Positions 1 to 12,421 of a stretch of DNA of 64,000 bases are shown one piece after another. Origin of the DNA: Mantamonas sphyraenae (Eukaryota > CRuMs > Mantamonadidae); the NCBI GenBank assembly GCA_026936335.1, contig JAPMXV010000052.1:310001-374000 (forward strand). Reading direction: 5' to 3'. Both the position numbers and the translations under genes were made by a program. Position 1 is the stretch's first letter. The number at the start of each line of letters is the position of its first letter. The notes under the pieces are model-generated. The model saw only the letters and a list, made by a program, of their open reading frames with translations, ran no database searches and was not told where the DNA came from.

Positions 1-3000
1 GGCTTCCGTTGCCCAGGATGTCCAGCACGTTCAGGTACACCGCCATCAACGTCAGACTCAGTGCACATCCAAACACCACATTCAGCGACTGCGCACGCTT
101 TTCCACCACGCCCCGGAAAAACGACATCCCGTAGCACAGCACAAACACAGGCAGCGCCACAAGCGTCCGGATGATCGTCACATCCTCCACCAGCTTCCGG
201 TTGTCCAGAATGATCACGTCCGGCACCACAAACAGAAACGTCACCGAGATGCACACGAAAAACATCATCCGCAGCGTCGGCACAATCTGCACCCCCGTGT
301 GCTGTCCGTACCGCGCCTCCAACTCCTTGTCCGCAAACCCGCGCCACCAGTGCACAGGGTACCGCTCCAGCAGCGCACTCGGCGGAAGCTGCTCCCTCAG
401 CATGCCTTCCACCTCCTCCGCGCGAAACAGCTCCCGCCGCTCTTGCAACAGCATGTCGTTCCGCACAAACTGCCGCCGGTCTCCAATCTCCACCACCAGG
501 TTGCACAGGTACGCCGTCACGCACGTCGTCGCATACGTCACCGTGTACGCCTCTGCTTGTGACGGCGCCGCAATCGGGTCCAGCGAGAAAAACACGCCCA
601 GGATCGCCGTCGACACCACCGAAAACACCGTCGACCATTTCAGACGCATCCCAATGCCCAAGTTGCCCGCAACCACATAAATCGTCGACGTCGTCGCCCA
701 CACATACGGCAGCGGCGTACCCCGACGCACCACGTAAAACACAACCAGCGACGTGATGTTCACAATCAGCCCCATCGACAACAACTGCTCCTGGTACCGC
801 CGCGCCTTCTCCCAAAACAGCAGCCCAGCCACCACAAAGTTTGGCAGCGACCCCAGCAGGTACCGCAGCAGCAGCAGCGACACCACAGCCTCCTGCGACG
901 CCCCGCGCGCAGGCAGGCTGTAATCGTCCAGAAAGTAAAACGCCGCATGAGACACTCCCGACAGTGTCGCCAGCGTCTGGATCAGCCGCGTCGTTTGCCT
1001 GTCGTTCGCCGCACGGAACGTCCGCTCCTTCACCTCGTTCGCAAAACGCATCTGCGGCAGCTTCAGGAACGGCAGCACGTCGCCCGCAAGCGCACTCTGG
1101 TACTTTTTCAGCGTCTCCTTGTCCCGACCCACCATCACGTTCCCAAACACAAGCTGTGCCGACCCCACCTCCATCGCTTCCAGCTTCTCCAGCACGTCCT
1201 CGCTGTGCACCCACCCGTCCACCTCAATGTGCGCCGTAAACGAATGCTGCAGCTCCTTGTACCGGCTGTCTTCCCGCGACGGGAACCGCTCAAACACCTC
1301 GTGCGTCATGTGCGCCATCACCGCCCGCTCAACCTCCTCACTCATCGCCATCCGGCCCATCGCCGTCGTCTCCCGCTTGCTGCTCTTCCACCGAATTGCG
1401 TTTTCCATCGCCACCACCTCTCGCACAACCTCTCCCCGCAGCTCAAACAGGATCGGGTCGTGGCTCCCCAGCGCCTGTCCTGTGCCTTGCTCCACTGTCC
1501 CGTGGCCCAGCGCCCACGTCGCCGTACGCACACGCGCCTCTGTGACCCCGACGCGGTCTTCTTCTCCCTCCTCCCCTCCTGCCCTGCTCCTCGCTCCCCG
1601 CTTCCGCAGCGGCCGAACGAAATCCGTGTCAAACGGCCACTTTCGCTCTCTGCCCAGCCCCGTGCTCTGCTCCTCCAGCTGCGCGTTGGCCTCCCTCATC
1701 AGCGACAGGCCAAACTCGCTCCGCAGCTTCCGCATCACAAGCATCACCATCGCCGACGGATACGACGCCCCCTCTTCTGGCGACGTGCACGGACGCGACA
1801 GCACAAAGAAACTCTCGTCCGGCTTCACAATCACCCTCATGTGATACTTGGCCGCACTCACAATCAACTCCGCCAGCTCTCGGTTGTACCGAATCGGATT
1901 CTGCAGCGTCGGCCGCACCAGCAGGCAGAAACACGTTCGCGTCGCTTCCAACATCGAAAACGTGCCCACCTCGCTCAGCTTGATCTCCGACACGCTCGTC
2001 GTACGTGACACCGTCCTGTCCAGCTGCTCCATCTCCACTGCCTTTTTCGCCAGCACCGCAACCCCGTCACCGCCCACACCCTTCCCTGCTGCATGTGACC
2101 GGCGCCTATCCGTAGACACCATCACCGACTGTCGCTTTTGCTTTGCCTTCATGCTTGCCTCGCTCTCTGTCAGCAGCGATTCCGTCACGTGCTGAATCGA
2201 CGTCTCAAACATCTGCTGGTGTGCCACCAGCGTGCTCATGCAAAAGTTTGCTCGCTGCAGCGAGTCTCGCATATACAGTGACGACATACACGGCAGCAGC
2301 AGCATGTAGATAAGACCCACTTGCACAATCGAGTCAAACGTAGGCTTCACCACAATCAGAAACGGCGCACCAATAAATCCCACCAGCATCACCAACAGAT
2401 GCTGCCGCCGCGTCAAAAAGAACGACGACGTCGCATACACAAACGTTTTCTGTTGTAGCCCACACGTGCGTCAGTACCTCCTCCCTCCAGCAACACGCCA
2501 CGCCCTCAAAACTCACCAACCACGAATTCACATAGAAGATCTGATAGCCCCCTTCCGGCCCCAGAAACGCCGCAATCATCCCCACCACACTGTTGCACAC
2601 ACTCAACACCGTAAGCAACGTCTGCATGTGCCGGAACCACAACGGCGTGTAGCTCAACCCAAACGTCAACGCAAACACCGGCAGCACTGCCACACGTGCC
2701 ACAGCCATCGCCGCATAGTTCACTCCACCGATGCGCACGTCGTCGTTCAACGTGTACAAGTGCGTGCTCATAAGCAGCAGCATCCAGATCTGCAGCGCAG
2801 GGCGATTGTTTGTCGCCACGAACCGCTTGTACGACGCCTCGATCCGCCGGTCCCGAAATTCGTTGCTGTGCTCCTTCGTCGCATACATAGCGTACCGCCG
2901 CAGGTTCTCCAACTCCCTCACGTACTCCTCACACTCTTCTCGCGACCATTCCGCCATTTCCTTGCTCCGCTCCTCAAACATAGTCTCGTGCACCGCAAAC

Positions 3001-4789
3001 GCACGTGGCTTCTTACTCCCCTTGCTCGCCACCTCTTCCACTTCTCCCACATCCTCCTCTTCGTTGGCAAACAAGTCGCACACCAACGTGCTTCCCTCGG
3101 AAAACTCGCTCTTGTGCTTCGCCGGCTCAAAGTCTGCCAGCACTGCCTGCAGATTCACAGCACGCACAGCACGTCCAAACTCCTTGCCCGTTGCAGAGTC
3201 TGCATGCACCACAAACTCTCCCGCCGAGGCCAGCTGCGACACACGCGACACCAGGTCCAGCGCAGGCCCAAACGCCCCAAACCCCACAATCTCTCGCACC
3301 CCCACACGCACACGCAACTCGTACCCGCTCACCACACTCACAGAACACCGCTCGCCAAACTCTCGCAGCAGCGTACGTCCAATCTGCACAAGCCGGTTCA
3401 TCAGATCCCGCTTGTTTGCCAGGGCCTGGAACTGCGTCCCGCCTCCTCCATGCTGCTCGCTGCTGCCCTCTGCTTGTTGCAGCGCAGGATGGAAAATGTC
3501 CTGTCGCAATGGCCCAATCACCACGCAATCAGCGCTTCCCCCCATACGCCAGTGCTCAAGCATGTTCTCCTCGCACAAGTGCGCCAGCCTCGGTCCCACC
3601 TTGAGCAGACCCGTGTCTTTGCTCTCGTCGTCCCCTTCCCCGTCCACCTCGTGCACTCTCACCGCCATCAGCGTTGTCGTCCCGTGCAGCTCGTTGTTTC
3701 CCGCACCCGTCGCCGCCCCGTGCTCCCCCTGGCTCTCGTCTGCACTCAGCTTCTGCAATGCAACTTGGTACTCATACACAGCCCGTGCCAGACTCTCTCC
3801 AAACTGCAGGTGCATGTGCCGCTCCTTTGCCTGCTCGATCTGTGCAAACACCTGGTGCGCCTCCACCGTCGAGTAGAACTCCTTCACAAAGTTCAACTCC
3901 AGCAGAAAGTTCGACATCACTGCTGCGCCCACGTTGACCGCCCACTGAAAGTTGGCCGACCACCACGCCGCCTCCCAGTTTGCTGCCGACTCCGGCAGCA
4001 TGTCCTCGCCCCCGCCCAAGTGCCACACCAGCCCACTCAACCTCCCCACAAAGTACACAACCACATACGCCACAAACAAGCGCCGGATGCCCGCCGCAAT
4101 GTTCAGGTTCCTGTCCACCGCGTCGTGTCAGCGCAACCAACAAACCCGCCAGCGACTTTCCCGCTTTCGGCAATCCCCGACCTCCCACCCTTCTTCCACG
4201 CACACCACGCGCCCACGCGCTTCTCTCGCCAAACCTACAATGCCAGCAGAAACACCCACATGCCCATGCGTGGAAAACTGTTGGATCCAGTCACCAGGTC
4301 CAGGCCAACGTTCCCCAGCAGCGGCACCATCAGCGCCGTATACCACATCCGAGTGTACAACCAGCCCCAGTCTTTGCGATACGTGTAGTACACACCAATA
4401 GAAACCGCTGCATCCGTCCAGACCCGCCCACACCCGTGTCCTCTATGCGTCAGCCTCGCCCTCGTGCACTCATCCGGGAGTTCTCTCCCGCAGCCCGCAA
4501 CCCGCAACCTACGCATCACAATCAGCACTATGCGAATAGGGAGCCGCAGCAGCTTTGCTTCGAAACTGATCGTGCTCGCAAAGTCAAAAACAAAGAACAC
4601 CAAGTTGGCTATCACCGTAAAGATCCCCATCACCCGCGTCAACATCTTGAAGCGTCGTGCCACATACACGTCGTACAACCGCGCCAGCTCTGGCCGTTTG
4701 TGTTGCACCGTCAATGTCACATGCTTTTTGAAGCGCCCCAGTAGCACGTTCTGCAGCTTGTCTATGGCTGCGTCCCAAGGTCGGCTCAT
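1..4789 (-). CDS. Multi-spanning membrane protein with degenerate adenylyl-cyclase-like domains (partial, 3' end off window)
   Basis: Four exons are read on the minus strand (4513-4789, 4239-4440, 2517-4110, and 2449 to the left edge). The introns 4441-4512, 4111-4238 and 2450-2516 keep one frame, and all contain CTGAC. The start is Met 4789; an in-frame Met at 4840 is possible. Blocks of hydrophobic helices alternate with cytosolic domains. Two of these resemble class III nucleotide cyclases. In one, a stretch around 3230-3330 reads RVRVGVREIVGFG followed by GPALDLVSRVSQLASAGEF, matching the RiGIhtG...GdtVNlAsRle core. A second lies near 1700-1900 (MRVIVKPDESFFVLSRP). A linker like the cyclase signalling helix (LREQLPPSALLERY) lies near 370-410. 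The metal-binding Asp residues of active cyclases are not evident, so these look like pseudocyclase domains. The layout of TM block plus cyclase-like domain, repeated, recalls transmembrane adenylyl cyclases. Function is inferred only. Confidence 0.6.
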
Positions 4790-4916
4790 CCACTTTGTTT
4801 TGTTTGGCTCGATGGGCTGGGTGTCTCCACACACATACATTCCCCCCTTCCACCACCCCTCTCTCTCTACTACTTCCCTTCCCCTCCGCCCCCACCCCCA
4901 CCCCCCGGCCAACCCA

Positions 4917-6572
4917 ATGTCACTCTCAACCGCCGCAAAGTCGGGCGACCTCCAATCCATCCTCCACCTCCTGTCGCTTCCCTCACCGGCACTCAACACC
5001 GCAGGACCCGACGGAATGACCCCGCTGGCGTGTGCGGTGGAACATGTGGACATTGTCAAAGCCCTCATTGAAGCTGGCGCCGACGTCAACGCGCGCTGCA
5101 CAGACGACACCACAGCCCTCATTCACGCTTCACACCACGTCGACACGGTGCACGTCCTTGTGCAAGCTGGGGCCGATGTCCACGCCGTCTGCAATTCCAT
5201 GCCCGTCCTCATGCACTGCCTCGACCACGCCCCGACGGTTCGTCTCCTTCTCCAAGCAGGCGCAACGGTCGAACATTCCGACAACACACATGCCAGAAGT
5301 GCCCTCACCATGGCTGTCGAGAAAGGCTACGTCGATTCTGCCCAGGCCCTCGTCGAAGCAGGAGCAGACGTCAACTTTGCAGGGGGCGTCTTTTTTCGCC
5401 CGCCCATCGTCACCGCCGCCGCAAGGAGCCAAACCTCTGCCGCGAAGCTTCTTCTCGACGCAGGCGCAGATGTGGAATGCGGTAGACTACAGCAAAACAG
5501 GCGCCCTAGCCTTTGCGGCACAACACACAACAACATCGAGCTCGTCGACCTCCTCTTGGCTTCCCATGCTGACGTCAACACTGTGTGCAACGACCACATG
5601 TCTGCTCTCCTCCACGCCTCTCTCCGAGGCCACGAGACCATTGTGGCCAAACTGCTTGATCACGGCGCCCGCACCGATGTTTGCGCAGCTCGCGGCAACG
5701 CACTGCATCTCGCCTGCGCCAACGCCCACACCGCCGTCGTCCACTTGCTTCTCGACGTCGGTATGGATCCAAACGATCTGGACAGCCACCAAAGCAACGC
5801 CCTCACCAGTGCCTGCGCCCTCAACGACACCGATGCCACACGCGCCACCATCCGTCTCCTCCTTGCTGCACAATGCCGCGTTCAAGACTATGCCCTCGTG
5901 TACGCTCTCAAAGCACTCAACGTCTACGCCGTGGCTGCTCTGCTCGAAGCTGGCGCCAACCCATGCTTCCAAACCCACTCTGGCCTCTCTCCGCTCAACT
6001 TTGCCCAGACTGCAAACGCCGCCCAGCTCCTCGTCGACGCAGGCGCAAACGTCAACGCCCCCTGTGTCCTCCACGATGCATGCGAGCGAGGGTTTGAAGG
6101 TGTCATCCGCGTCCTTCTTGCTGCCGGCGCAAACCCAGACCTTTGCGACGACGATGGCGCCACCCCGCTGATGCTGGCCATGCTGAGTGGAAGGACAGCT
6201 GTCGCTCAGATGCTCCTGGACGCAGGCGCAAACGTCAACGTCGCCAAGCACGACGGCTGGACAGCCCTCCACTCTGCCCTGCGCGGCCTGTGGTCGGGTT
6301 CGCTTTCTGCAACCCAGCTCCTCCTTGAAGCCGGTGCAGATGTCCACGCCACATGGAACGGTATCTCCGCCCTCGATATGGCCATCCGATGTGGCGAAGA
6401 ATCCATTGGCGCTCTTCTCGTCCGTGCGGGCGCAGATGTCAACGTCCTCGACCACGACCTCCGCTGTTGGCTGGTTGCGCTCATCAGCGGCCACAGCTAC
6501 AAGTGCCCAGACAAAGAGCCCCGTGTGGCAATCACACCCAGCGATGGCAAGCGCAGGCGAAATGGAATCTAG
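4917..6572 (+). CDS. Ankyrin-repeat protein
   Basis: A single-exon gene of 551 residues. ATG 4917 was chosen because ankyrin-type sequence begins directly after it (MSLSTAAKSGDLQSIL), while the upstream open frame reads low-complexity Pro/His sequence. Nearly the whole protein is ankyrin repeats of about 33 residues with recurring LLxAGADVN, A..A..G....V..LL and DGATPLMLA signatures; I count roughly 14-15. No catalytic domain, signal peptide or membrane helix is visible. The last 25 residues are basic and non-repetitive. It is probably a protein-protein interaction scaffold, with partners unknown. It is divergent from the cyclase-like gene (127 bp between starts). Its stop lies 18 bp from the stop of the convergent TMEM181-like gene. 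Confidence 0.9.
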   Translation: MSLSTAAKSGDLQSILHLLSLPSPALNTAGPDGMTPLACAVEHVDIVKALIEAGADVNARCTDDTTALIHASHHVDTVHVLVQAGADVHAVCNSMPVLMHCLDHAPTVRLLLQAGATVEHSDNTHARSALTMAVEKGYVDSAQALVEAGADVNFAGGVFFRPPIVTAAARSQTSAAKLLLDAGADVECGRLQQNRRPSLCGTTHNNIELVDLLLASHADVNTVCNDHMSALLHASLRGHETIVAKLLDHGARTDVCAARGNALHLACANAHTAVVHLLLDVGMDPNDLDSHQSNALTSACALNDTDATRATIRLLLAAQCRVQDYALVYALKALNVYAVAALLEAGANPCFQTHSGLSPLNFAQTANAAQLLVDAGANVNAPCVLHDACERGFEGVIRVLLAAGANPDLCDDDGATPLMLAMLSGRTAVAQMLLDAGANVNVAKHDGWTALHSALRGLWSGSLSATQLLLEAGADVHATWNGISALDMAIRCGEESIGALLVRAGADVNVLDHDLRCWLVALISGHSYKCPDKEPRVAITPSDGKRRRNGI

Positions 6573-6590
6573 TGCGCATCAGGTTTCCAT

Positions 6591-8224
6591 TCAGTTTTCC
6601 TCGTCATCCAAATCACCACCGCCCACAACTGCTGTCTCGTCGTCCTGGCGCGAGTACGACAGGCTCGAGGCGTCGTCGGGCCACATCGCGTACACCACGG
6701 TCCACACGTACACGTTGCTCATCCACAGGTTGAAGAAAAAGTTGACCGCAAAGTCGTTTGTGCCGGCAATGCGGATGAAGATGAAGATGACAAACATCAA
6801 AAAGAACCCTACCGCGGGCAGACCCAGGTACGCAAAGCGGTTGCGCAGCTCGGGCTTCATGCGCACCACCAGCATGCACTGGTAGGTCAGGTAGCCCAGG
6901 TAGCCCCAGATCACAAGCAGGATCACAAACGAGATGCCAAACAGCGCACGTGCGCCCTCCGCAACCACGTTTGTGCGGCTCGGGATCGGATCCACGCTCG
7001 CGCCTGCAATCACCCACATCGAGCCCACAAACAAAAAGATGCACAGCAGCGACACCAGCAGAACCTTGGGGCCGTAGAAGCGGCGGATCTGCACACGCAG
7101 CTCGTCCACGCGCAGTTTGTCCAGCACAATCATCCAGTACAGCAGAATAACGCCCACAAACACCGTCTCAAAGATCGACGACAGCACAGACACAAACACG
7201 CCCGGTGCCGCGTACGTAAACATGTAAAACGGGTCGCAGAACGCAATCAGCGCCACCAGCAGGCCAAACGCTGCCTTCTGGTCGTAGCTCCAGTCGCCAA
7301 AGTTGCGCATGCCCTGCTTGCGTGCAGCGTACAGGAATGCCACCAGCAGACCGATGTTCACCAGCAGCAGCGAGATGCGCCAGCCCAGCACAAACTGGCT
7401 GTATGCCGTGCTCATCGTGATGGCCGTCGCCTGCACGTCGCCCACCCAGCTGTGCGACTGGTTCACCACGTTGGTGAACGTCACGTCCAGGCGGTAGTCG
7501 TGCTGGTACAGAAACTCCTCAAAGAAGATCGTCACGTTCTTGCACTGATCCTGCTTGCTCGGGCAATCCAGCTTGTGCGACGACGTGTACGTGCGCACAG
7601 GCTTGTACGTGCCCGTCTCGTTGGTGTTCAGCGTCACCGTCACGTCCAGGTTCTTTTCCAGGCTGAAGAACGCGTTTTCGTTGTTGTACACTCCCAGCGT
7701 CACCACAAAGAACCTGTTCAGCGAGCTCACGTCGTTCACATAGATGGGCCACTTTGACGCAGGCTGCGCTCCTCCTGTGTGTCAGTTCCCTCTGCTCACG
7801 CGACACAAAAACGCCCTCGTGCACGTCCCCGCTTACGTTCTGCATCGCATAGCCGCCCAGGCACGCCAGGTTATGGTGTTCCGGCTTGCCATTCTTGTCC
7901 TTGCATCCGTATGCGTACGTCGTCTGCGTGTGGATGGGGTCCGGGCCTGTGTGTGCCCCGTGTAAGCTGCCTGCACGCGAAAAAAAGCAAAAGCAGCCGC
8001 CGCCCTGTGCGTGTACACCGAAATGCGCGAGCCCACCACCGCTCCAACTTACCCACGCCACCCACGATCAAAGCAAACGCCAGCATCGACACATACACCC
8101 CGATAAAGATGTAGAATTGCTTCTTTTCCCAAGCCTCGATTTTGTCCCTGTGTTTCCGCCAGCCGCAGCGTACCCGTCAGCGTTTTTGCCCCTCCCTCCC
8201 ACCGTACAGCCCGCCTTTACCCAT
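6591..8224 (-). CDS. TMEM181: TMEM181-like GOST-family seven-helix membrane protein
   Basis: Four exons (8208-8224, 8053-8147, 7837-7970, 6591-7763) join in one frame to 472 residues. The protein starts with a short cytosolic tail and one helix (FIGVYVSMLAFALIVGG). A luminal domain with Cys residues and N-glycosylation sites follows, then about seven helices. The segment with DPFYMFTYAAPG then LSSIFETVFVGVILLYW matches the conserved core of TMEM181, a relative of Wntless and GPR107 (GOST family), thought to act in secretory-pathway trafficking. The C-tail is acidic. For the last intron (7764-7836, 73 bp) I used donor GTAAGC and acceptor GCGCAG. A competing 25-bp intron, GTGAGC to CACAG, would also keep the frame and add about 16 residues. 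The first exon is tiny (MGKGG plus two bases) and is the least certain part. Confidence 0.75.
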
Positions 8225-8400
8225 CCGTTCCCTCACACAATGCGTCCTTGGCTCCACCCCTTCTGTCACCCACGCATCCACCCGACACGACTCGGTTCGG
8301 CACCCTCTCCTCTCGCACACACGTACCAGGACATCTTTTCTGAACGGGCTTTTGCGTGTCTGCGCCGGCGCCGCCGCTCCAACTCAATACCTCCGCACAC

Positions 8401-10016
8401 ATGGGCATCAAGGGTCTTTCCCAGCTCATTGCTGACAACACTGTCGGCGCCATCCGCCAGAATGCCATCAAGGATTACTTTGGCCGGTACGTCCGTCCCC
8501 CACCCCTCCCCAAAACACCTGTCCCCTCTCCTGCAGCGTGATCATGATGATCACCCCCCGTCGCCGCCCCTTCCCGGCTCCTACCCCGTCCGCGCTCCCG
8601 CTTTGCCAACTCCCCCAACCCTCTAAACCCTCTTCCTCATCCCCCCACCCCCCCCTCCCACCCCCGCCTCGCCCCTTCCCCCCTCACAGCAAGGTGGCCA
8701 TTGACGCCTCCATGAGCATCTACCAATTTCTCATTGCTGTGCGCCAGGGCGGAGACCAGCTAACCAATGCTGACGGAGAGACCACCAGTCACTTGCTCGG
8801 TCTCTTTCACCGTACCATCCGCCTCGTCTCCAACGGCATCAAGCCCGTCTATGTCTTTGACGGCAAGCCGCCCGTCCTCAAAGGCGGCGAGCTCGCCAAG
8901 CGCAAAGAGGGCAGGGAAAAGGCCTCTGAGAACATGAAAAAGGCCCAGGAGGAGGGCGACGAGGAGAGTGTGCAAAAGTACCAAAAGCGCCTGGTCCGTG
9001 TCACCCCGGAACAGAACGCCGATTGCAAGAAGCTCCTCGGCCTCATGGGCATCCCCTATGTCGAGGCCCCAGGCGAAGCAGAGGCCCAGTGTGCCCAGAT
9101 GTGCAAGGACAAGGTTGTGTACGGCATGGCCTCCGAGGACATGGACTCCCTCACCTTTGGCGCTGGCATCCTGCTTCGCCACCTCACCTTTTCCGAGGCC
9201 CGCAAGATGCCCATCGACGAGTACCACCTCGACCGCGTCCTCGAGGGTCTCGGCATGCCCATTGACCAGTTTGTCGACCTCTGCATCCTCCTTGGCTGCG
9301 ATTACACCAGCACCATCCGCGGTGTCGGCCCAAAGACTGCCCTTAATCTCATCCGCGAGCACGGCGACATCGAAACCATCCTCGCCAATCTGCCCGAGGG
9401 CAAAAAGTATGTTGTGCCCGAAAACTTCAACTTTGAGGGCGCTCGCGAGCTCTTCAAGAAGCCCGACGTCATCCGCGGCGGCGACATCAAGCTCGTCTGG
9501 AAGGAACCTGACGAGCGTGGTCTCATCGACTTTCTGGTCGGCGAAAAGGGGTTCAACGAAGACCGTGTCATCTCCGGCACCAACAAGCTCAAGGCCGCCC
9601 GCGGCAAGAGCACCCAGGTCCGCTTGGAGAATTTCTTTGGCAAGCCCAAAGTCGTCAGCAGCGACACCGCCAAGAAGAAGCGCGAGCTCGAAGCCAAGGC
9701 CAAGAAGAACAAGAAGGGCACCACCAAGAAGAAGCAGCGTGTGTCCAAGGGCTCCTCCAAGCCCAAAAAGGCTACCCCGTCCTCCAGCAGCACTTCCTCC
9801 ACCGCCTCCAGCTCCGGCAGCGGCTCCTCCTCCTCCTCACTTTCCACCAGTGCTGTGGTGGCCAAGACTGAGCCCTCCACAGACGTCCACATCGAACTGG
9901 GCACCAAGCAAGAAGCCGACGCCGCCCAGTCCTCCAACCCCGTCGACCAAAGCAGCACCACCGATGTCAAAAAGATCAAAATCGAGCTGGAAACTGAAAC
10001 TGAAGTGACCCAATAG
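8401..10016 (+). CDS. FEN1: Flap endonuclease 1
   Basis: Two exons (8401-8486 and 8690-10016) give 470 residues. The 203-bp intron splits the Arg codon in YFGRKVAIDASM. The protein matches FEN1 throughout: N-terminal MGIKGLSQLI, catalytic-site Asp/Glu motifs (FDGKPP, EAPGEAEAQC, SEDMDSLTFG, GCDYTS) and the helix-two-turn-helix RGVGPKTAL. It cleaves 5' flaps during Okazaki-fragment maturation and long-patch base-excision repair. A PCNA-binding PIP box is present at residues 338-345 (QVRLENFF). After it there is an unusually long C-terminal tail, lysine-rich and then serine-rich (about 125 residues, with KKK and SSS runs), so the protein is about 90 residues longer than the human enzyme. The tail probably includes nuclear localisation signals. 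Confidence 0.97.
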
Positions 10017-10112
10017 ACTCAGAAAAGAGCAACGACGATCCACAATCACCTGTTCATTGAGCATTGAGCAGTGAGCCCCGACCCCGCGCCTCGTCATCCA
10101 CCTCATCCTCCC

Positions 10113-11519
10113 ATGGTGCGTTCTGGCCCCTCCTTCGTGCTTCCTCCCCTCTCGCTCACACGGCCATCTGCAGCGCAAGCTGAAAAACGTCCAGTCGATC
10201 CTGGCACGGAACCTGCAGTCCAAGCCGCAGCGCCATTTGGTCGACTGCTTCTTCACGCTGCACAGCCTGCAACAGGGGGACACAGGCGACAGCAGCACCG
10301 GCGACCAGCACCAAATACACAACACACACTTTTACAACAGCGAGACTGAAATACGCACCCTGGTGAGTGGCCTTTGCCCTTTGCGCCGACCCAAAAAAGG
10401 AACGAGCTGACCCGCCTCCCTCCTCTCCCTTGCCCTTCCTTGGACCCACACACACACGCCCACAGAATCCCACCTGGAAGAGTCTCAATCTGCAGAGTGT
10501 CGACAGCTCCCAGCTGACGGCCCAGCACTTTGTCATCCGCCTCTGGCAGGCCGAGGATGCGGCGGGAGCTTTGGATGGCCGAAGCGACAACGACGCCGAT
10601 GCCACGGTTCAAGTGCTCTGCGAGTACACCGTCGATCTCGACGCCCTCCAGCGGCTAGGACCAGACGTACGTGGGACCATACCCTCTTCTTCACTTCATC
10701 CCGCCCCCTTTGCCTTCCCCATGCCATGCCTATGTGCTCCACGGCGTGCGTCGTGTCGCACGGGCCACTGGCGACCCTCCCACCCCCAATCCCACGTTTA
10801 CTCGCCCCCTCTCGCGACACACTCACACACGCACGCCCTACCTCCCCGGCCTCCCGCCTGCAGACACAAGTGTTGCAACGACTGCCAACCATGCCGGCCA
10901 ACACCGTGCTGTTTGAGCTGAACGATGGCCTGTACAGTTTCAGCCAAGTGGTCAGCCCCTTTGCTCAGCTGCTCGAAGGTCGCCAAAGCGTGCGCCTAAC
11001 CCGCCGCCTGGCTGCAGAAACAACGCGCTCTCGCCTGCAAGCCATTGTGTCTGTGCACGAGAAGCTCCAGGAAAGCAAGCAGGGCACCGACAGTGTGCTG
11101 CAGGACCTCGAGGCGCGTTTGCACCAACACTCGCGCTTTCTCTACCAAAAGCAGCGCCGCGAGGGATACCGCGCCAAGCTGTCCCTGCTCAAGCGTGAAC
11201 TCGCAGAAGCCCAACAGCGCGTGCAGGCCCAGAGACAGGCCAGCAAGGAGGAGCATGCACAGATGATTCCGCGCGCACGCGCCATTGCCGAGGGCCAAAT
11301 GGGCCTCCTCGCCTCCAAGCAGGACCTCATCAACGCCCAGCAAGAGTTGCGCAAACAGAAAGAGGTCCTGTTTGGTTTGTCCAAAGCCCTGCAACAGCGC
11401 AGGCAGTACCTTGTCCAGCAGCTCGTCAAGGTGTTTCCCGTCCGTGAGGTCGGCACCGAGCGATCGCGCCTCGAAAGCAGCAGCAGCAGCAGCGGCGGCA
11501 GCGGCGGAGTCAGCAGTAG

Positions 11520-11550
<31 letters not shown>

Positions 11551-12390
11551 GGCAGTGGCAACAACAACAGTGCAAGCAGCTCACGCACAGGCACATCGGG
11601 GTCAAAGATGACGTCTGACCAGAAAGCTCGCTTCCTCCAGTTTGCCAAACAGGTCCACGTTAGCTCACCCCTCATGTCTATCCGAGGCATCACCCTGCCC
11701 AATGGCGACTATAGCGGCTCCGACGAAGAACACATCGCCGCTGCCCTTGGATACACAGCCCAGGTCGTCGCCAAACTCGCCGACCTGCTCCAGGTCCCTC
11801 TGCGCTACCGCATCCGCCCGCTCGGCTCCCGCAGCATTGTGTGCGAAGAGATTTCGCAGCAGCCGCCCAACCACGAGTTTCCATTGTACAGCAAGGGCCA
11901 CGACAACCACCGCTTCGAGTATGCCGTCTATTTGCTCAACAAGAACATCGAGCAGCTGCTGCACACCGAGGAGCTCACCGGCGCCAACCTTAGCGACACT
12001 CTGCCCAACCTCCACTCCCTTCTCACCTGCTCCACCCTCGGCTCCGCAGCCTTTGCCCAAACCAACCAGTTCCAAGCCCTGGACGACCCGCGCGACCCAG
12101 GCAACGCCTCCAGCAGCAGCAGTGGCAGCAGTGGCAGTGGCAGTGGCAGTGGTAGTGGCGGCAGTGCGGGCTCCACCAACTCCTCAACATCCAAACGCTC
12201 TCGTCGCTCCAAACTCAACTCCAGCAAAACCACAACCGTCGTGCGCACAGACGACGACACCGACGAGGCTGAGATGCAGCGTGAAAAGGTGCTCATGGAA
12301 GGAGTCAAGCGTGACAGCATCCAAACAAGCCACAGTGCCGATGAAGAGGCAGGTGAGGCCAGCGGTGGCTTTGCCGCCGCCGCGCGATAA
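10113..12390 (+). CDS. UVRAG: UVRAG / Vps38-type subunit of the class III PI3-kinase complex
   Basis: Exons 10174-10362, 10466-10666 and 10864-12390 share one frame. A minimal first exon containing only ATG (10113-10115) followed directly by donor GTGCGT is inferred, giving 639 residues. The N-terminal part is a C2-like domain (NPTWKSLNL, then FVIRLW). A long coiled coil (about residues 150-300) follows, then the UVRAG/Atg14 C-terminal domain (ISIRG-type ITLPNGDYSGSDEE, AAALGYTAQVVAKLADLLQVPLRY, FPLYSKG, YAVYLLNKNIEQL). UVRAG joins Vps34, Vps15 and Beclin 1 to make PI3P on endosomes. Two AGC-coded Ser/Gly runs (near 11476-11560 and 12111-12170) are inserted around the conserved domain. Each intron has GT-AG ends. 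The start codon assignment is the weakest point. Confidence 0.9.
11476..11560. repeat. AGC-rich microsatellite coding for a serine/glycine run
   Basis: Imperfect AGC/AGT triplets inside UVRAG encode a poly-Ser/Gly linker between the coiled coil and the C-terminal domain. Similar triplet tracts occur in VPS54, the BTB protein, the OTU protein and LCCL-B, always in frame as serine. Confidence 0.85.
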
Positions 12391-12421
12391 AGTGCCCAAC
12401 GTTTTCCTCCTCCGCCTTCCA

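Noticed and set aside
947-2008. Long forward-strand open frames of 200-640 residues opposite the cyclase-like gene and elsewhere
   Set aside because: They are rich in Arg, His, Ser and Pro with no family motifs, and they mirror well-supported minus-strand genes. They are antisense shadows favoured by high GC.
7764-7788. A 25-bp intron in the TMEM181-like gene
   Set aside because: A 73-bp intron (7764-7836) with donor GTAAGC, CTGAC and acceptor GCGCAG also keeps the frame and matches the size and motif of other introns here.
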